Positions 11,300-22,811 of a DNA stretch of 64,000 bases are shown here, piece after piece. The notes under the pieces were generated by a model. That model did not search any database. It saw nothing but the letters and a program-made list of their open reading frames with translations, and was not told where the DNA came from. A program made the translations under genes and the position numbers. Position 1 is the stretch's first letter. Each line of letters starts with the position of its first letter. The stretch comes from Holothuria scabra (Eukaryota > Echinodermata > Holothuroidea > Aspidochirotida > Holothuriidae). The stretch lies in NCBI GenBank assembly GCA_037179385.1, contig CM074187.1, positions 50,750,879 to 50,814,878 on the forward strand. Direction: 5' to 3'.

Positions 11300-13035
11300 G
11301 TAGTATGGGGTTGGAGTTGACTGCCCTTAATACCAAATATATAAATGTTAGTATTTTATATCTCAGAGACGGAATATGGTTTGAAAAATTGACTTGGATC
11401 AATAAGCCTTAGTGAACAAAAGTTTCAAAATAGTGATGATTTTTGTGTAGTTTCATATGGAATGTTATTCTTAATATTCTGTTTTAAAATTGGATTATGC
11501 TCATGTGTTTTTTCATCAAGCCTGTAGTCAGCTTTCTCAGCGGGGGTAAATTTGCTAAAACTGCAATATTTTAAAAACTGATTTTGACCGGCAACTGGCG
11601 AAGACACATGCAACGAACTATGAAAGAGAGATGGGCTAGGCACATCATTAGGATACGTCAAACGTAACATTGAACACTTGATTAATAAATATTTACGTGA
11701 CACTTTCTTGCGTTTTTGAGAAAATCTACTCTACTTTTTGTTCACGTGCGGCACGTTTCCCTTTTCAGAACGGTACATTTCGGTAAAAACGAGCAGCTGT
11801 AAAATTATGCTCCTAAAGCAAATCAAGGGCTTTTGAACGCCATATGGGACGAAATGAAACACTTATATCCCATCATGTACAGTTTGAGTACCATCCCCAG
11901 AGGTTCAAGTGATGGGTCTTTCGAAGTATGTGCGCCCTCTCCCCCTCATACGGGCTTGTTAAAACCCCAATAAAGACAAATTTGTATACTACTTACTGCC
12001 AATAATTTCACAAATGAATTCAGCTTTCATTGGCAGGCAGAGCACAAGCTCCACCCCAGGGAGAGATAACGATTCAAGACATCTATGGTATGCATCTCTT
12101 AAGCTTTGCCGACATTTTTCTTTTGCCACCGAAAACATGTCTGAAAGAAAACATTGGAAAAGTTTTAGATATTCACCAAAAAAGTGTTTTAAAATTTTTA
12201 TGCCGATTAGTTGAGGTCTCGGAAATATTTCAAAATGGGTTACGTTGTATAGGTTAGATGGAGTTTTGCGGCTCAGTCTCTAAAAAAATCCTTTTAGTAG
12301 GGTGAGCTAATATGGCCGCTTTGTTCTGGGATGAGGGGTGGGTTCTCGAATAGGCCATAGTTTGTTTATTGGCTAATATAAGTGAAGCGTTTATTTGCAT
12401 TCTATGTAACCATACATTTTTGTTTCTCATTTAGAGTGAAACTTGTCGAAAAACCCTACAGGGTTTGTAAGAGTTCTCCCTATCTGCCTATTACACCATT
12501 TATTTTTAATCTGCCAATGTTATTTGTAAATTCCTGTGTTGTGACCAACCAGAAAATGGATGGATGAATGAATTCACATACACAACATGAGAAAGAGATT
12601 TTGCGTTCAGAATTTTACATCCCAAAGTGTCGGGATTGTCATGTACCTCATGCATAGACGATGCCGCCAGAATTTTCCCCGGGAGGGCACTTGGTGTTGA
12701 TATTAACGGTGGGAATAGAATAGATAGGAGCGAGAGGAAACCTCTTTACAACACCATTGCAATCAATGTATCTTTACATACGTGGGGCCAAGCTGCAAAT
12801 AGAAAGTTACTATTTGGGCTGCCAACCTTTGTGTTTTTCGTGAATGTTGTCCCTTGGCTCTTCAGCCAGAAAGTTGAGTGGACTTTGAAAAAATATAAGG
12901 CAGAAGAGAAGAGAGCGCATTTTATCTGGACTTAAAAAAATGAAAAGAAAAGTCAAATTTTGGTGCAAAAACCTTTAAAATGAAGATCAGTAGTCTCCTT
13001 TCCAGAGATGGCTTACTTAGTTTAGGGAGGTATAC
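11300..13035. other. No gene recognised
   Basis: Contains frames of up to 102 codons (e.g. 12627-12935, plus), but none shows a known domain, splice boundaries of matching phase, or a second related copy. Nothing is called. Confidence 0.35.
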
Positions 13036-13039
13036 GGCT

Positions 13040-13195
13040 TTATTTCTATCCAATCGGTTTAAGTCGGGTCGGCCACGGCTGTTTTTTCCAGCCGTGGCTC
13101 ACTGGCTGGCTGCTCCATTGATAATGTTGAGCACCAAACACAATGGCAGTAGGTTCCATTTTAAAGTCTTTGGTATTACCCAGAAAGTTGGGCAG
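13040..13195 (-). mobile_element. SINE family T, copy (minus); plus-oriented tail at 13296-13340
   Basis: The minus-oriented body shares GTCGGGTCGGCCACGG, GTGGCTCACTGGCT and CACAATGGCAGTAGGTTCC with six other places in the window. A separate scrap at 13296-13340 (GGAAACTGGGCCGTTAAAAC) matches the 3' tail of the complete copy ending at 17546. Together they suggest two neighbouring, opposite insertions or a rearranged one. The tRNA-like head is missing here. Confidence 0.65.
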
Positions 13196-13499
13196 AAAAA
13201 GTGGTTTCTCGGGGCATGTTATTCAATTGCAACACTAAATTTTCGACTAGCTTCGTGGACTGTAGAGTTCATATTGTATTTTGTAGTTTCGTTCCATGGA
13301 ACAAATAGGTCGGAAACTGGGCCGTTAAAACTCTAATTAACTAACTTTCCATAGAAAACCAGAACAAGCCATCAATAGTGTTTTATGAAACACTTTCATA
13401 ATTTTTTGAATAAATTTTGGTCAAAACTGTACTCAAGAAATGAATAGGACGATTCCAAATGAGGCATTGCCATTTGAGAATCGTGGCATAGCTTGTAAT

Positions 13500-13935
13500 A
13501 TGCATACCGTTGTCGTTAGTTTTTCCGAAAGTTCCTTATTTCGAGTCGAGAATAAGGGTCATTATCCCGAAGGATCGTTATGCCGAATAGAAGATATTGG
13601 TCGTATATCCGAATTGAAAATAAGGGTCACAATTCCAAAAGGCCGTGATTCCGAATTAAAAGTAGTCTTTAGTTCGAATGGTCGTTATCGAATGGGGGCT
13701 AAGGGTTGATATTCCGAATAAGGATCATTATTCCGAAATGAAAATGTGCTAGTCATATGCCAATGGAGGCGACACCTAACTCTTGATTCGTAATAACGAT
13801 CCTTCGAAAAACGATCATTGTTATTGATTCAGAGTAACGACCCTTTTTCCTAATTCGGAATAATCACCCTTCGGAATAAGTACCTCCGTTTCGTTTTTCC
13901 AAATGTTATATTCGGAATGATGATCAGACCCCGAT
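13500..13935. repeat. Palindromic tract of TTCCGAAT-type repeats
   Basis: The left half repeats the phrase ATTCCGAATAAGGGTCATT with variations (near 13540, 13600, 13640, 13705), and the right half holds its complement (TTCGGAAT, CGATCCTTCG, near 13790-13920). The whole forms a ~430-bp imperfect inverted repeat built from ~20-45-bp units. It could be a foldback-type element. No coding sequence was recognised. Confidence 0.7.
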
Positions 13936-14125
13936 TCGACTGAGTCATCGCCCCGAGTTAGTTCAGTGTAACTAGGGAACTCCTTGTAGTCCGCTGGTAT
14001 GGGTTATATCATAGGTTACTATAACCTGTACGGTCGAGCACCACGGCAGTGATGGCACTGACGAATAACACAGATGACCTTTAGTTTTCCGAACAGACAG
14101 TGGTGGCCCCAGGATGTCAATATTG

Positions 14126-14141
14126 GGGGGGGGGGGGGGAC
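14126..14141. repeat. G homopolymer
   Basis: An uninterrupted G run. Similar G or C runs occur at 14346-14356, 14381-14397, 26431-26443, 38609-38623, 40340-40356, 49622-49636, 50593-50605 and 56947-56960. Several sit inside MITEs. Confidence 0.9.
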
Positions 14142-14884
14142 TAAGGACAAAGGAAACAGTTGGGGTCAAACATGGGGCACAATACGAAACCGAACCCGAA
14201 ACGCTCGCTGCGGGTGGGGTCCAGGGGAAAAGCTCTGAGGGTTTAGCAAATCTCTGAATAGAGAGCTAAGTACCAGAATGGGTATATTTCTCATTTTTTG
14301 TGGGTTACCCTAACTCCGAACTGACCTAACTGGAGTGGGTAGATGGGGGGGGGGGGATAATATGAGGGGGTCTCTTGTTACCCCCCCCCCCCCCCCTCCA
14401 CCGTAGTGGCGCCACTGCAAACAGATTAAGAGGGACTCAGGAGGTGTTAATTGCGATAATGTGTGTAAGTTTCTCAATTATCTGATGATTAACTTCTCGA
14501 AAATTACCACCAATTTTTCAAGTTGCACTGGCACTTGACAATGTCATAAGTACGTGCTTAAATGTTACTCAAACTATATTTAGTAAAACGTGCAAGTCTT
14601 ACTCCCAGATTGGAAACTGCACATTGATAACATTTGGATTCAAACAATGCCAAGTCACTCTGCATGATTGGTCAATGGTTTCTCTGAAGATCACTTTTGA
14701 CAGTAAGCTTAACAGAATATGGCAACAGAAAGTTTTTTTTGACAGTAGAATGTGCAAAAAGGTGTTTTCCTGATCTAGGGTGGGACTATTTGGTGCTTTA
14801 CATGTGACTTGAAGGATTTATCATTAAAACCGAAGTATTTATTTCACTTTAATTGTATCATTCTGATTATGGGCTACTTAGCTT

Positions 14885-15330
14885 GAAATACCAGAAAGCC
14901 AAAAGGCTTAGTGTTTCTTTACCGAAACGAAATTTTGCTTTTTGACATCTGGTCACCTCAGATGATAATCTTGGTTTTCTTGGGAAATTCTACCTTTTGA
15001 TGACTGGGGACCCCAGGTGACCGAATTCTGACCTCCCAAAAACAAACAGGGATCTTTTAACCACACTGCGTCAACACACCAATTATGAAATTCTTTCAAC
15101 TTTCCCACTTGAAGTATTTTGTGAATGAAATTTTTAGCCCCTTGTGATCTCAAATGACATTTGGTCACTGGTAACCTGGCATTTTACCTCTGGATACCTG
15201 GCATATGAACTTTGGTGATCTGGCATATGATCGTTGGTGAACTTGCATATGGCCTATGGTGACCTCACCAGCCAGTATTGAGATTTTCGCACAGTTAACG
15301 TCTGTGACCTCAAAAGACCTTTGACATCCA
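14885..15330 (-). repeat. Repeat family U, diverged copy
   Basis: Begins with the phrase CCAGAAAGCCAAAAGGCTTA, also present at 23980, then carries several degenerate GGTGACC/GACCTCAAAAGACCTTTGAC units. It resembles the better preserved copies at 17040-17940 and 23977-24600. Half-sites are mostly broken here. Orientation is uncertain. Confidence 0.55.
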
Positions 15331-15778
15331 CCCAAGAAAAATAGCAAATCTATGAACCAAATATGAACATCGTCCTTCATTGCTGTCTTGAGATGTTGTT
15401 ATAAAAGCCCTCCAGACCTATGACAAGACAAGGTACTGGGGGAACATATTGGGATGGGGCAGGGGGGAAGGTGCAGGGAATTTTTTCAGTGGGTAAAATG
15501 AGTGTTGGCCATTAGCGGCCCACCATATGGGCACGGGGGGCACTTGCCAGTGCCCCCAAACATTTCCAAAACATGGTCTTCAATTTTCCAAAAATAACGT
15601 TATTCGATATGACATGAATAAAAAGTAGCCTTTTTCTTAATCTGGGCAAAGTATCCCAGCCTTCTAACTCATACAGATTTCATATATTATTTATAAAATA
15701 TAAACCAATGCGTAATTGTGAAGGAAATAGTTCGTAATTGTATCAAAATTTTAGCCCAGTACCGGGTGCCCAGAAAGG

Positions 15779-15847
15779 TTGATAGTGCTACCATCACCAA
15801 TAGCAGTACTGAATCAGTACTGTTATTGGTGCTGGTAGCGCTACCAA
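15779..15847. repeat. Near-perfect 34-bp hairpin
   Basis: The sequence around TAGTGCTACCATCACCAATA is followed, after the centre CAGTACTGAATCAGTACTG, by its complement TATTGGTGCTGGTAGCGCTA. The arms pair over about 32 bases with about four mismatches and almost no loop. It could be a very short foldback element or a cruciform. The loop is too small for an ordinary microRNA precursor. Confidence 0.8.
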
Positions 15848-15994
15848 TGCTTTTGTGTGGCCGGTTCAGGTTTAAAGGCTCTTTCGACTACTGGTCTTAT
15901 GAGTTAACATGATTCGAAAAGTTATGACTTCAATTTATTTCCAACGGTGTGCAGCTCCTTGAAAAAAAGCCCAGAACAAATATATGTTTGATAT

Positions 15995-16230
15995 TTTGAA
16001 GAGGAACATATTCTAGGCATAGCTTTCTGGGGAAATTTTTACTCATTTCCCATGTTTGGTTCTCGAGATATTAGAACTGAAGTTGGCATATTTTCTACAA
16101 AGAGTGAACTTGCAACAAGTAGACGTGATGTCATGTATTCACATTGATGGAAATGTTTAGTTGTTTTTCTCTAAAATTTAACACCAGATTTATACAATTT
16201 AACTGTGATATGTTGTAACCATAAGTGCAT
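15995..16230 (+). repeat. Repeat family W, copy 2
   Basis: Shares TCTCGAGATAT, AAGAGTGAACTTGCAACAAG and the following GTGATGTCATGTAT region with copies near 3.0 and 57.9 kb. Confidence 0.5.
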
Positions 16231-16564
16231 TCCGAGCAATGGAAGTTGACCCACTGTAGAAAATGTGGCAACTTCAGTTGCTAATATATCGAGAACCGAA
16301 CATGAGAAATGAAAACTTCACCAGAGTGCTTAGAATATGTTCGTCTTTACTATTATCATATAAAAAAAAAAATTGGTTCTGGTCTATTCTTTGTAATGGA
16401 GATTTTACTTTGCGACAAAGAAAATGATAAAATGTCACATCGTCCTGTAAAGGAGCCAGTATATTTAACCTGGTAATTTTCTGATCAATTTGCAATTTGA
16501 TTTTCTTTTTATCAAAATGAAGATTTTTTTGCAAAGGAAAGCCCAAAGTAACGACTGCTTTAAT

Positions 16565-16715
16565 TCTACTTACCAGGCTGGCAAATACAATTTCCGGCTA
16601 TCTGAGAGGTCACGATTTTTCAAAATTTCCTGTTCGCTCCTCGCCAACTGATGGTGGCGCTCCGCTTAGATAGTCTTCCGGACAGTCAGTGGCCACTTTT
16701 CATGCCCCTCCCCAC
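16565..16715 (-). repeat. Repeat family V, copy 2
   Basis: On the minus strand: AGACTATCTAAGCGGAGCG, CCACCATCAGTTGGCG and TTTTGAAAAATCG, matching the copy at 20850-20985 closely. It directly abuts the TA microsatellite. Confidence 0.6.
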
Positions 16716-16721
16716 CACCAC

Positions 16722-16889
<168 letters not shown>

Positions 16890-17039
16890 CACGACATCCC
16901 CTGATACTATTTGAAGTGTCGTGGTCTCAAGTTGAGTTTGCCCCCAAACAAATTTCCTTATATCCGCCTATGGTGTTGGCAGCAAGCTTCAAACTCTCAT
17001 GGGGGCCAAATTTTGAAGAAAAAAAATTGAAGCTAAATA

Positions 17040-17940
17040 TAATACATGGTTTTGCAGTATAACCTCTGGTGATCTGGAATGACTTTTGACTCCAACCACA
17101 AACAATAGAGACATTCCACTCAACATGACATATCTATATTCCAATTATGAAAAGTGTCGATCATTCCTAACTTGAGATAGTTTTTATGGTTTGACCCCTA
17201 GCGACCTCAAATGACCTTTGAAATCCATCAAAAGCTATAAGGAGGTTCTCCGCAAGCAAGACGAATCTACAAATGAAAGTGTAAGTCATTCCCCAAGCGA
17301 CATCAAATAACCTTTGACCTCCACCAAAATAGTAGGGTTGTTTTTCTCAACATGGCGTGGAAGGCCGGGGCTCGCTTCCCAGGTCGGGTCTTACCAAAGA
17401 CTCTAAAAAAGGAACCTACTGCCGTTGTGCGTGATGCTCCGCATAAGCAATGGAGTGTGGAAAACAATCCAGTGAACCACAACTGGAAAAAAGTCCTTGG
17501 CCGGCTCGACTTGAACCAATAGAATGGAAACTGGGCCGTTGAACTCTTCTCAACATGGCACATCAATATAACAAATATGACAAGTGTCGGTCCTTCCTGC
17601 CTTCAGATATCGTGTTACTGAGCTTTTCCAGTTCTGATCCCTGGTCACCTCAAATGACCTTTGACCATAACCAAAATCAGTACGGTTATTCTTAGAATGT
17701 CGGTCATTCCTATCTTGAAATGTCGTTTTTACAAGCAATTTTCAATGTTTTCACAGTTTTATCGCCGGTGACCTAAAATGACCTCTGACCTCCACAAAAA
17801 CAAGTAGGCCCTACTTCTCAGCATGGTAAATCTATATACCAAGTATGGAAAATCTCGGTCCTTTTCATCTTGAGGTATCGTGTTTACAAGCCATTTTGAG
17901 GATTTCGCAGTTTTACCGCCGATGACCAATGATCACTCAT
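17040..17940 (+). repeat. Repeat family U, tandem units with AGGTCA-type half-sites
   Basis: Several diverged units each contain a GGTGACCTCAAATGACCTTTGACCTCC-like core (longest unbroken match here: 17769-17791, spaced TGACCT sites), CTCAACATGG, an AATCTATATACCAA-like stretch and GTGTCGGTCATTCC. Complete or near-complete half-site pairs are at 17655-17667 and 17779-17791. A SINE is inserted in one unit (17357-17546). Confidence 0.75.
17357..17546 (+). mobile_element. SINE family T, copy with perfect 13-bp target duplication
   Basis: TTCTCAACATGGC occurs at 17344-17356 and again at 17547-17559, directly flanking a 190-bp insert in a U unit; the other U units have the phrase only once. The insert has a degenerate tRNA-like start (GCTCGCTTCCCAGGTCGGG), AAGACTCTAAAAAAGGAACC, CCACAACTGGAAAAAAG and a GGGCCGTTGAACTC tail. 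A variable-length duplication is the mark of LINE-driven retroposition. It is 5'-shortened relative to the copy at 59735-59965. Confidence 0.85.
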
Positions 17941-17944
17941 TTAT

Positions 17945-19165
17945 TAAGTACCCTGAAATCCCACTTTTTTCGCAATGAAAATTAAGTCTTATTGGGTGAA
18001 ATCACCCCTAGAGGACTAGAGGAGGTTCGTGTATTAATACTGCCCCGAAATGAACCTCTGCTTACATTTAACCTTTTAAAGGACTATGCATCATTTGTTG
18101 TTTAACTTTATGTGATAAAGCCGTCTTAGCTTCGTTGTATAGTATTTAGTTGTAGCAGGGAATTGGTTGTGGAACATCCGTCTTTCACCCTTGACGGAAG
18201 TCTGGGGTCCATTCCCATGTCGTGTCATATCATAAACCGAGGTGCTGACGAAGTCTTTTCCTTCGGCTCATCGCAACGAAAAAGCAAGGGACGGTAACCT
18301 AAAATAAGGGGTGGTAGCTACAGAGGAGATACGAAGCCTAGTTATACCAATACCGTAGCGTGTGATTACCCACATAATCAAATGAGCAGGAAAGCAATAC
18401 AGTGTCCCCCGACTGAACATGCCAACGAAAAGTTTCATTAAAAAGAAAAAATAGGATGAGGCGTAAAATCTTCAAGAAAGTCACAAAATGTCTTTCAATC
18501 CTCATTCAGGCACGCTTAGAAAATGTCGCACTAAAAGGGTTTTTCGGTCAAGGACAGCATGCACATCACTAGCTTCATAGATCATTTAAAATACCAATCC
18601 AAAAATCAATGAATAACAAATTTCATTCGGGATGCAGGCAGTCGACTATACTTCAATTATCCTAATGAGCTTGCAGTTTGGAGCTTGGTTTGAAATCCTT
18701 GATCTAAATCCGTAGAACATATCACAAGGCGGAAATTTTATTTTTTGTTTGACCAGGGAGGTAGTGTGACAGTATAGAAATTGTAATTTTTTAACCAAAG
18801 TGGCGATTTTAGTGAAAAGTGGGTGTGCTCGTGTAGAGTGAGCTTCTGCCCCTTAGAAAATATTTTGTGTGAAAGAACGTTCTATGCTTTTTTTTTCGGA
18901 AGAGTCACACTGGGCACATTCCAGGACACGTGTGTCGCAACATGTTCTCGACCCAGCTGGATGTGCACTGAACACATGCCAAGCACACAAGTTGCGACAT
19001 ACTAGGAGGCAACATTTGTTAAAAATCGCAAGGAAAGCCGGTTTTTGAAGGGAACATGTTGGATTCAGAAATGAGAAGATGTGTTTGGGAGCATATGCCA
19101 CAAAATTTGCATTTATTGCTGGGAGGAGAACAAAAAAAAAAGGTGTCAATGGACAGATTGCGAAT
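17945..19165. other. No gene recognised; fragment of repeat F at 18905-19003
   Basis: The only recognisable content is 18905-19003, where GGACACGTGTGTCGCAACATG and CAAGTTGCGACATAC echo the F repeat at 21224-21376. Overlapping frames of 136 codons (minus, 18853-19263) and 85 codons (plus) run through F- and S-type repeats and are not called genes. Confidence 0.4.
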
Positions 19166-19170
19166 TTCCA

Positions 19171-19396
19171 TAGACCTTGTGCATATGATGTCACAGAGCG
19201 GAAATAAACGCCCTCCTTTGGGGGTAAAACAAACAAACACAGACAAATGCAGTGAAATATCAACTAGTCAAATACGCTCATTGCCTGCTACACGTGGAGG
19301 GCGTGCAGGGTGAATTCTTACGCGTTTGGCCGCGTTTGACGGTGTTCAATTTTGCTCAAAGGATGACGTCAGTATGCCGTCAATGCACAAGGTCTA
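19171..19396. mobile_element. MITE family S, copy 1 (TAGACCTTGTGCA ends)
   Basis: The left end TAGACCTTGTGCA is mirrored by TGCACAAGGTCTA at the right, consistent with a TA target site. The interior (ATATGATGTCAC, ACGCCCTCCTTTGGGGG, CGTCAATG) is shared with 37185-37398. Non-coding, 226 bp. The TA target suggests the Tc1/mariner group. Confidence 0.85.
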
Positions 19397-20845
19397 TTGA
19401 ATTGAAATTTTATTGAAAATTTAGCTGGGTTGTCATACATTTTCAGCAGTGGTGTTCCCGGTATTTCACCTACGGGCCTCCACGTTCCTCAATCGGGGCC
19501 TAGCAGTCTCACGCCCCAGGGACCGCGGAGACGGAGATGGAAGTAAATGCCCCAACTTATTCTTCCGTAGGCATGTTGGGTCGCCTTACAGTTCAATATA
19601 GTGTTGAACATATTAGCTGCTTTGGTGTCTTATCCCCAATTCCAAATTCGCTCCGCAGTCGCTGCGACCAGACCAATTTCAACACCCCCTACAAAAACAC
19701 TCACAACTTTTTTATGTTTTCTTCTTTCCGTTTTTCTTATTTTTTCTTTGAATGTTTCAGCCACGATGGGAGGGGATCTCAAGTGAGGAGGGGAAGTTAT
19801 TGACCGGGTAGTAGGGTGGACTCTGACTGGAATGAGTGGACAGTGCACTGGTGAGAGACGGGAGGATGGGAAGGCAAGCCTATAGTTAAGATTGGAGCTA
19901 TGAAAAGACATTGGGTAAATTCCAAAGATCCCTTAGGACCTTTCAAACGAGATCGACAACTTCCATGCGGGGGATTGGGGAGTGCTTTTCCGATGGAGAA
20001 TGACCCTTAAAATAGTCGTGGTGGCGGCACCAGTATTTCAAGGGTGCAGGAGGGCAACTTCAAGGGGAAGGAAAACTAATGTTGGGGGAAATACTTTTCT
20101 CGGGTACCTCAGAGCTGAGTGCAAAGTCTGACCCTTACGGGTGGAGTCCTGAGGGGAGCGCCTGATAGTCTCACTTGGGGTCTTGTGGCAAAGCTCTGTC
20201 TTAGCCTCTGGGTGAATATATTAAGGTTTAGGATTGAAATATCCGGTTCGACTGGGGTATTTGGGGAAACAACTTTTACTAGGGAAACTGGTCCCCACGA
20301 ACTCACCGTTGACCCCTGATCTTGAAATAGGTGATCTAAGAAAAAAACCCATCATCTTAAATAAGATTTAAGTTGAGTGGCACTTTTTATAGCTGGGAGC
20401 AAAACACTAATTTTGAAATTATCTGGGGTCAATCCACGCTATTTCACCAAATGGAGAAGATTTATTTAACCAAAAATCCGTTCAAGCAGGACAATTCCCC
20501 ACCTCTGACAATTGTCCCGGTCAATTTCCCCACCTCTGAGAATTGTTCCGGTCATTTATCTCCTAGGCAATTACTTCCAGTCAAATTTCTCCTCTTTTAA
20601 ATAGCACCCCCTTCATCAACCATTCACTTGAATCCTCGCCGGGGTTTATTTTCATAGGCCTTAATTGTGTCATTTAGAAGAAAAACTGTTGGCTTTGAGG
20701 CATTGCTAATATGTTGTCTGTTAACTTTTAGTTTGCACAAGTAATTGCAAAGAAAAGTATGGAAAATAACCCTTTCGCTGAGCTATAATCCAACACATTT
20801 GTGTATTATAGTGATCAAATTGGGCAAGCCACACTTTACAGTGCC
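19397..20845. other. No gene recognised
   Basis: Mixed-composition DNA with overlapping open frames on both strands (up to 93 codons, minus, 19630-19911) but no domain, splice-bounded exon or repeat partner. Confidence 0.35.
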
Positions 20846-20849
20846 GTCG

Positions 20850-20985
20850 GAAGGTATTTTCGATTGGGGAAGGGGGCTGACTCGGGCTGAATATCTAAGC
20901 AGAGCACCACCATCAGTTGGCGCGGGACGCACAGAAAATTTTGAAAAATCGCAACCCCTCAGCCAGCCGGAAATGACATTTCCCG
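20850..20985 (+). repeat. Repeat family V, copy 3
   Basis: ATATCTAAGCAGAGCACCAC, CATCAGTTGGCGCGGGACGC and TTTTGAAAAATCGC match the minus-strand copy at 16565-16715. Confidence 0.6.
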
Positions 20986-21223
20986 GGCTTGTTAATATTA
21001 TCTAAGCAGTCGTTATTTTGACCTTTCGTTGTAATAAAATGTTCACTTCAAAAAAAAAAAAACTATATATGGCAAAATGATTGGGGGGCTGCAGCCCCCC
21101 AGCCCCCCGCTTCCGAGGGCCCTGCTTTAAGGAAGCAGGAACAGGCTTGTGGATCAGCTGACTTAAATATGACTTCTTTGATTGGTCTGAGAGCGCGGAC
21201 ACAAATTGCCGAAAAATTAAAAT

Positions 21224-21376
21224 CTGAATTATTGGACACACGTTGCGACATGTTGCGACACAAGTTGCCCCTTGTGTCTGCTCTGTACACACTGACAACA
21301 TTTTGGGACACGAGGTGTTTGGCAACATGTTGCGACACATGTGTCCTGAAATGTGTCCAGTGTACACAGGGCTTTG
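21224..21376. repeat. Repeat F, inverted GTTGCGACA-type element fragment
   Basis: CACGTTGCGACATGTTGCGA at the left is partly mirrored by CAACATGTTGCGACACATG and a terminal GTGTACACAGGGCTTTGC. The right end looks like a DNA-transposon terminus (complement GCAAAGCCCTGTG), but no matching left terminus is present, so the copy is probably incomplete. A related scrap lies at 18905-19003. Confidence 0.55.
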
Positions 21377-21618
21377 CAATCTCCCTTTCTACGCATTTCC
21401 TGGTGCTGCAAGCGTGGGCGGCGATCCCGTGGGATATGTCCCTCAAATTTTGAAAAATCGCCCATTGACTTTAGTTATTTTTCGACATGAGTTAATGTAT
21501 TGGAAATCGGTAAGTGCCTGACATTGGCAGAAGAAAAGGTTTCAGGCATGACATGTACTATTCATACAATATGGGATAGCATTATGGTTTCAGATTTTGA
21601 AGTGTGATCGCTGGTTAT

Positions 21619-21640
21619 TTCGAATGACCTTTGACCTTAA
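21619..21640 (-). promoter_or_regulatory. Perfect DR1 nuclear-receptor-type site (isolated U fragment)
   Basis: The minus strand reads AGGTCAAAGGTCA (21625-21637), two AGGTCA half-sites separated by one base. This is the consensus for RXR-partner and HNF4-type receptors. It is a small leftover of repeat U. Whether any receptor uses it is unknown. Confidence 0.55.
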
Positions 21641-22195
21641 GTCAAAGTTTCCGATCTTGACTTGACTGAAAAATCTATATTGTTGGTGAAAGATCCTATA
21701 AAATTTCACGGTCAAGCTCTGAGATTTTAGCATATCTCTGGAAAAATTAAGTCTAAAGAGAAGTGAAATATGATTTTTGTCAGTTGACGTACTCCTAACT
21801 GACGTAACTTTAGAAGGCACAAGGGAAAATCTGAGGAGGCAAAACCTCCTTCATGATATGCTTTCTCGTAGCGCCACCACTGTGCGACCTCAAATAGCAT
21901 GTAACCACCACAGCAACAGGAATTTTGTTTTGAAGGTATGGTTTTTGCAGGTTAGGTTAGGTTAGATGAAGTTTAACGCCTCAGTTCTAACCAATTGGTT
22001 TGAACGTTAGGTTATGGCAATTATTCATACCCTCAGTTCTTAAGTATCGTGTTTCGAAGTTTCTCGCAATTTAACTTCCAGGAAAGTAAACTGACCTATG
22101 AACCCAAAGAACTTGAAAACTAAAAGGTTCATTGGTTGATAACAGACGAAAATCGACGTTAAAAACAAGAATGTCAGTACACTTGTTTCAAGATA

Positions 22196-22490
22196 ACATG
22201 TAACATTCCCATATGGGACCGTTATGGCCACTATTTCTTGGCCCTTCAGAGGTCCACATGGCTTTGCATCAGTGATTCATAAGGGGACCCTAAGGGTACC
22301 TTATTTGGGTAATAAAGGACCCACATGGGATAGTTCTAGGCCCATGTTTACAACTGATATGTGGGGAAATTATGGGTCAACCGCATAATACCCCATGCAT
22401 GTGGTCTACCCATGTTTGCCCCTTATTAATCACAAGTGCAAAATTAAACGGGCCCATATGGGTTTATCCATGTAAAGGGTCCATGAAGGT
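22196..22490. repeat. Tract of CCCATATGGG/GGACCC-type short inverted motifs
   Basis: Phrases such as CCCATATGGGACC, GGACCCACATGGG and GGGCCCATATGGG recur in both orientations within 300 bp. This style is also seen in the arms of the 48.3-54.3 kb structure. It lies just beyond the last recognised DCST exon. Confidence 0.45.
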
Positions 22491-22645
22491 ATATAAATTT
22501 GCTTTCTTAAGGTATCGCGCGTCAATTGAAAAAAAAAATGTAAAAAAAAGTGCGTTGCTGGAAAGACTGGTCTGAATGTCCAGGAGAAGTTTTGCAGAAA
22601 CAACCTCCTCTCGGCAAGACAATCCCAGACGTCCATCAATCCTAC

Positions 22646-22811
22646 CTTCACACTGAAATTCAAGTTTATTTCCAAAGTCTTTCTCAATTTTGTTTGGGCT
22701 AGATGATCTCTTTCTTCGACGCCGATGAACTTGTCCTTCTACTTCTCGTTCGATTTTTTGAAATTCGAATTTGACATTATTCGCCAGGCGTTTGATATCT
22801 TCTGATTGAGC
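22646..22811 (-). CDS. DCST1/DCST2-family gene, exon 4 (last exon found)
   Basis: On the minus strand, a pyrimidine-rich tract and TTGACAG acceptor lead into 55 codons and one base, ending at GAAG followed by a GTAGGA donor. The peptide (residues ~143-197 of the assembled protein) starts AQSEDIKRLANNVKFEFQKI and ends NKLEFQCE, with no stop. It starts in phase 0, matching the end of the previous exon 5.7 kb upstream. In DC-STAMP-like proteins this is the extracellular coil region before a conserved cysteine. A run of six basic residues, RRRRKR (172-177), is unusual and could be a proprotein-convertase site. It ends in phase 1; no following exon could be identified to the left. A missing exon between this one and exon 3 cannot be excluded. 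Confidence 0.72.

Noticed and set aside
18853..19263. 136-codon minus-strand frame
   Set aside because: Runs through fragments of repeats F and S and overlaps an 85-codon frame on the other strand. No domain.
21002..21465. Four overlapping frames of 78-127 codons on both strands
   Set aside because: All lie over the inverted GTTGCGACA repeat F, whose palindromic composition keeps frames open on both strands.
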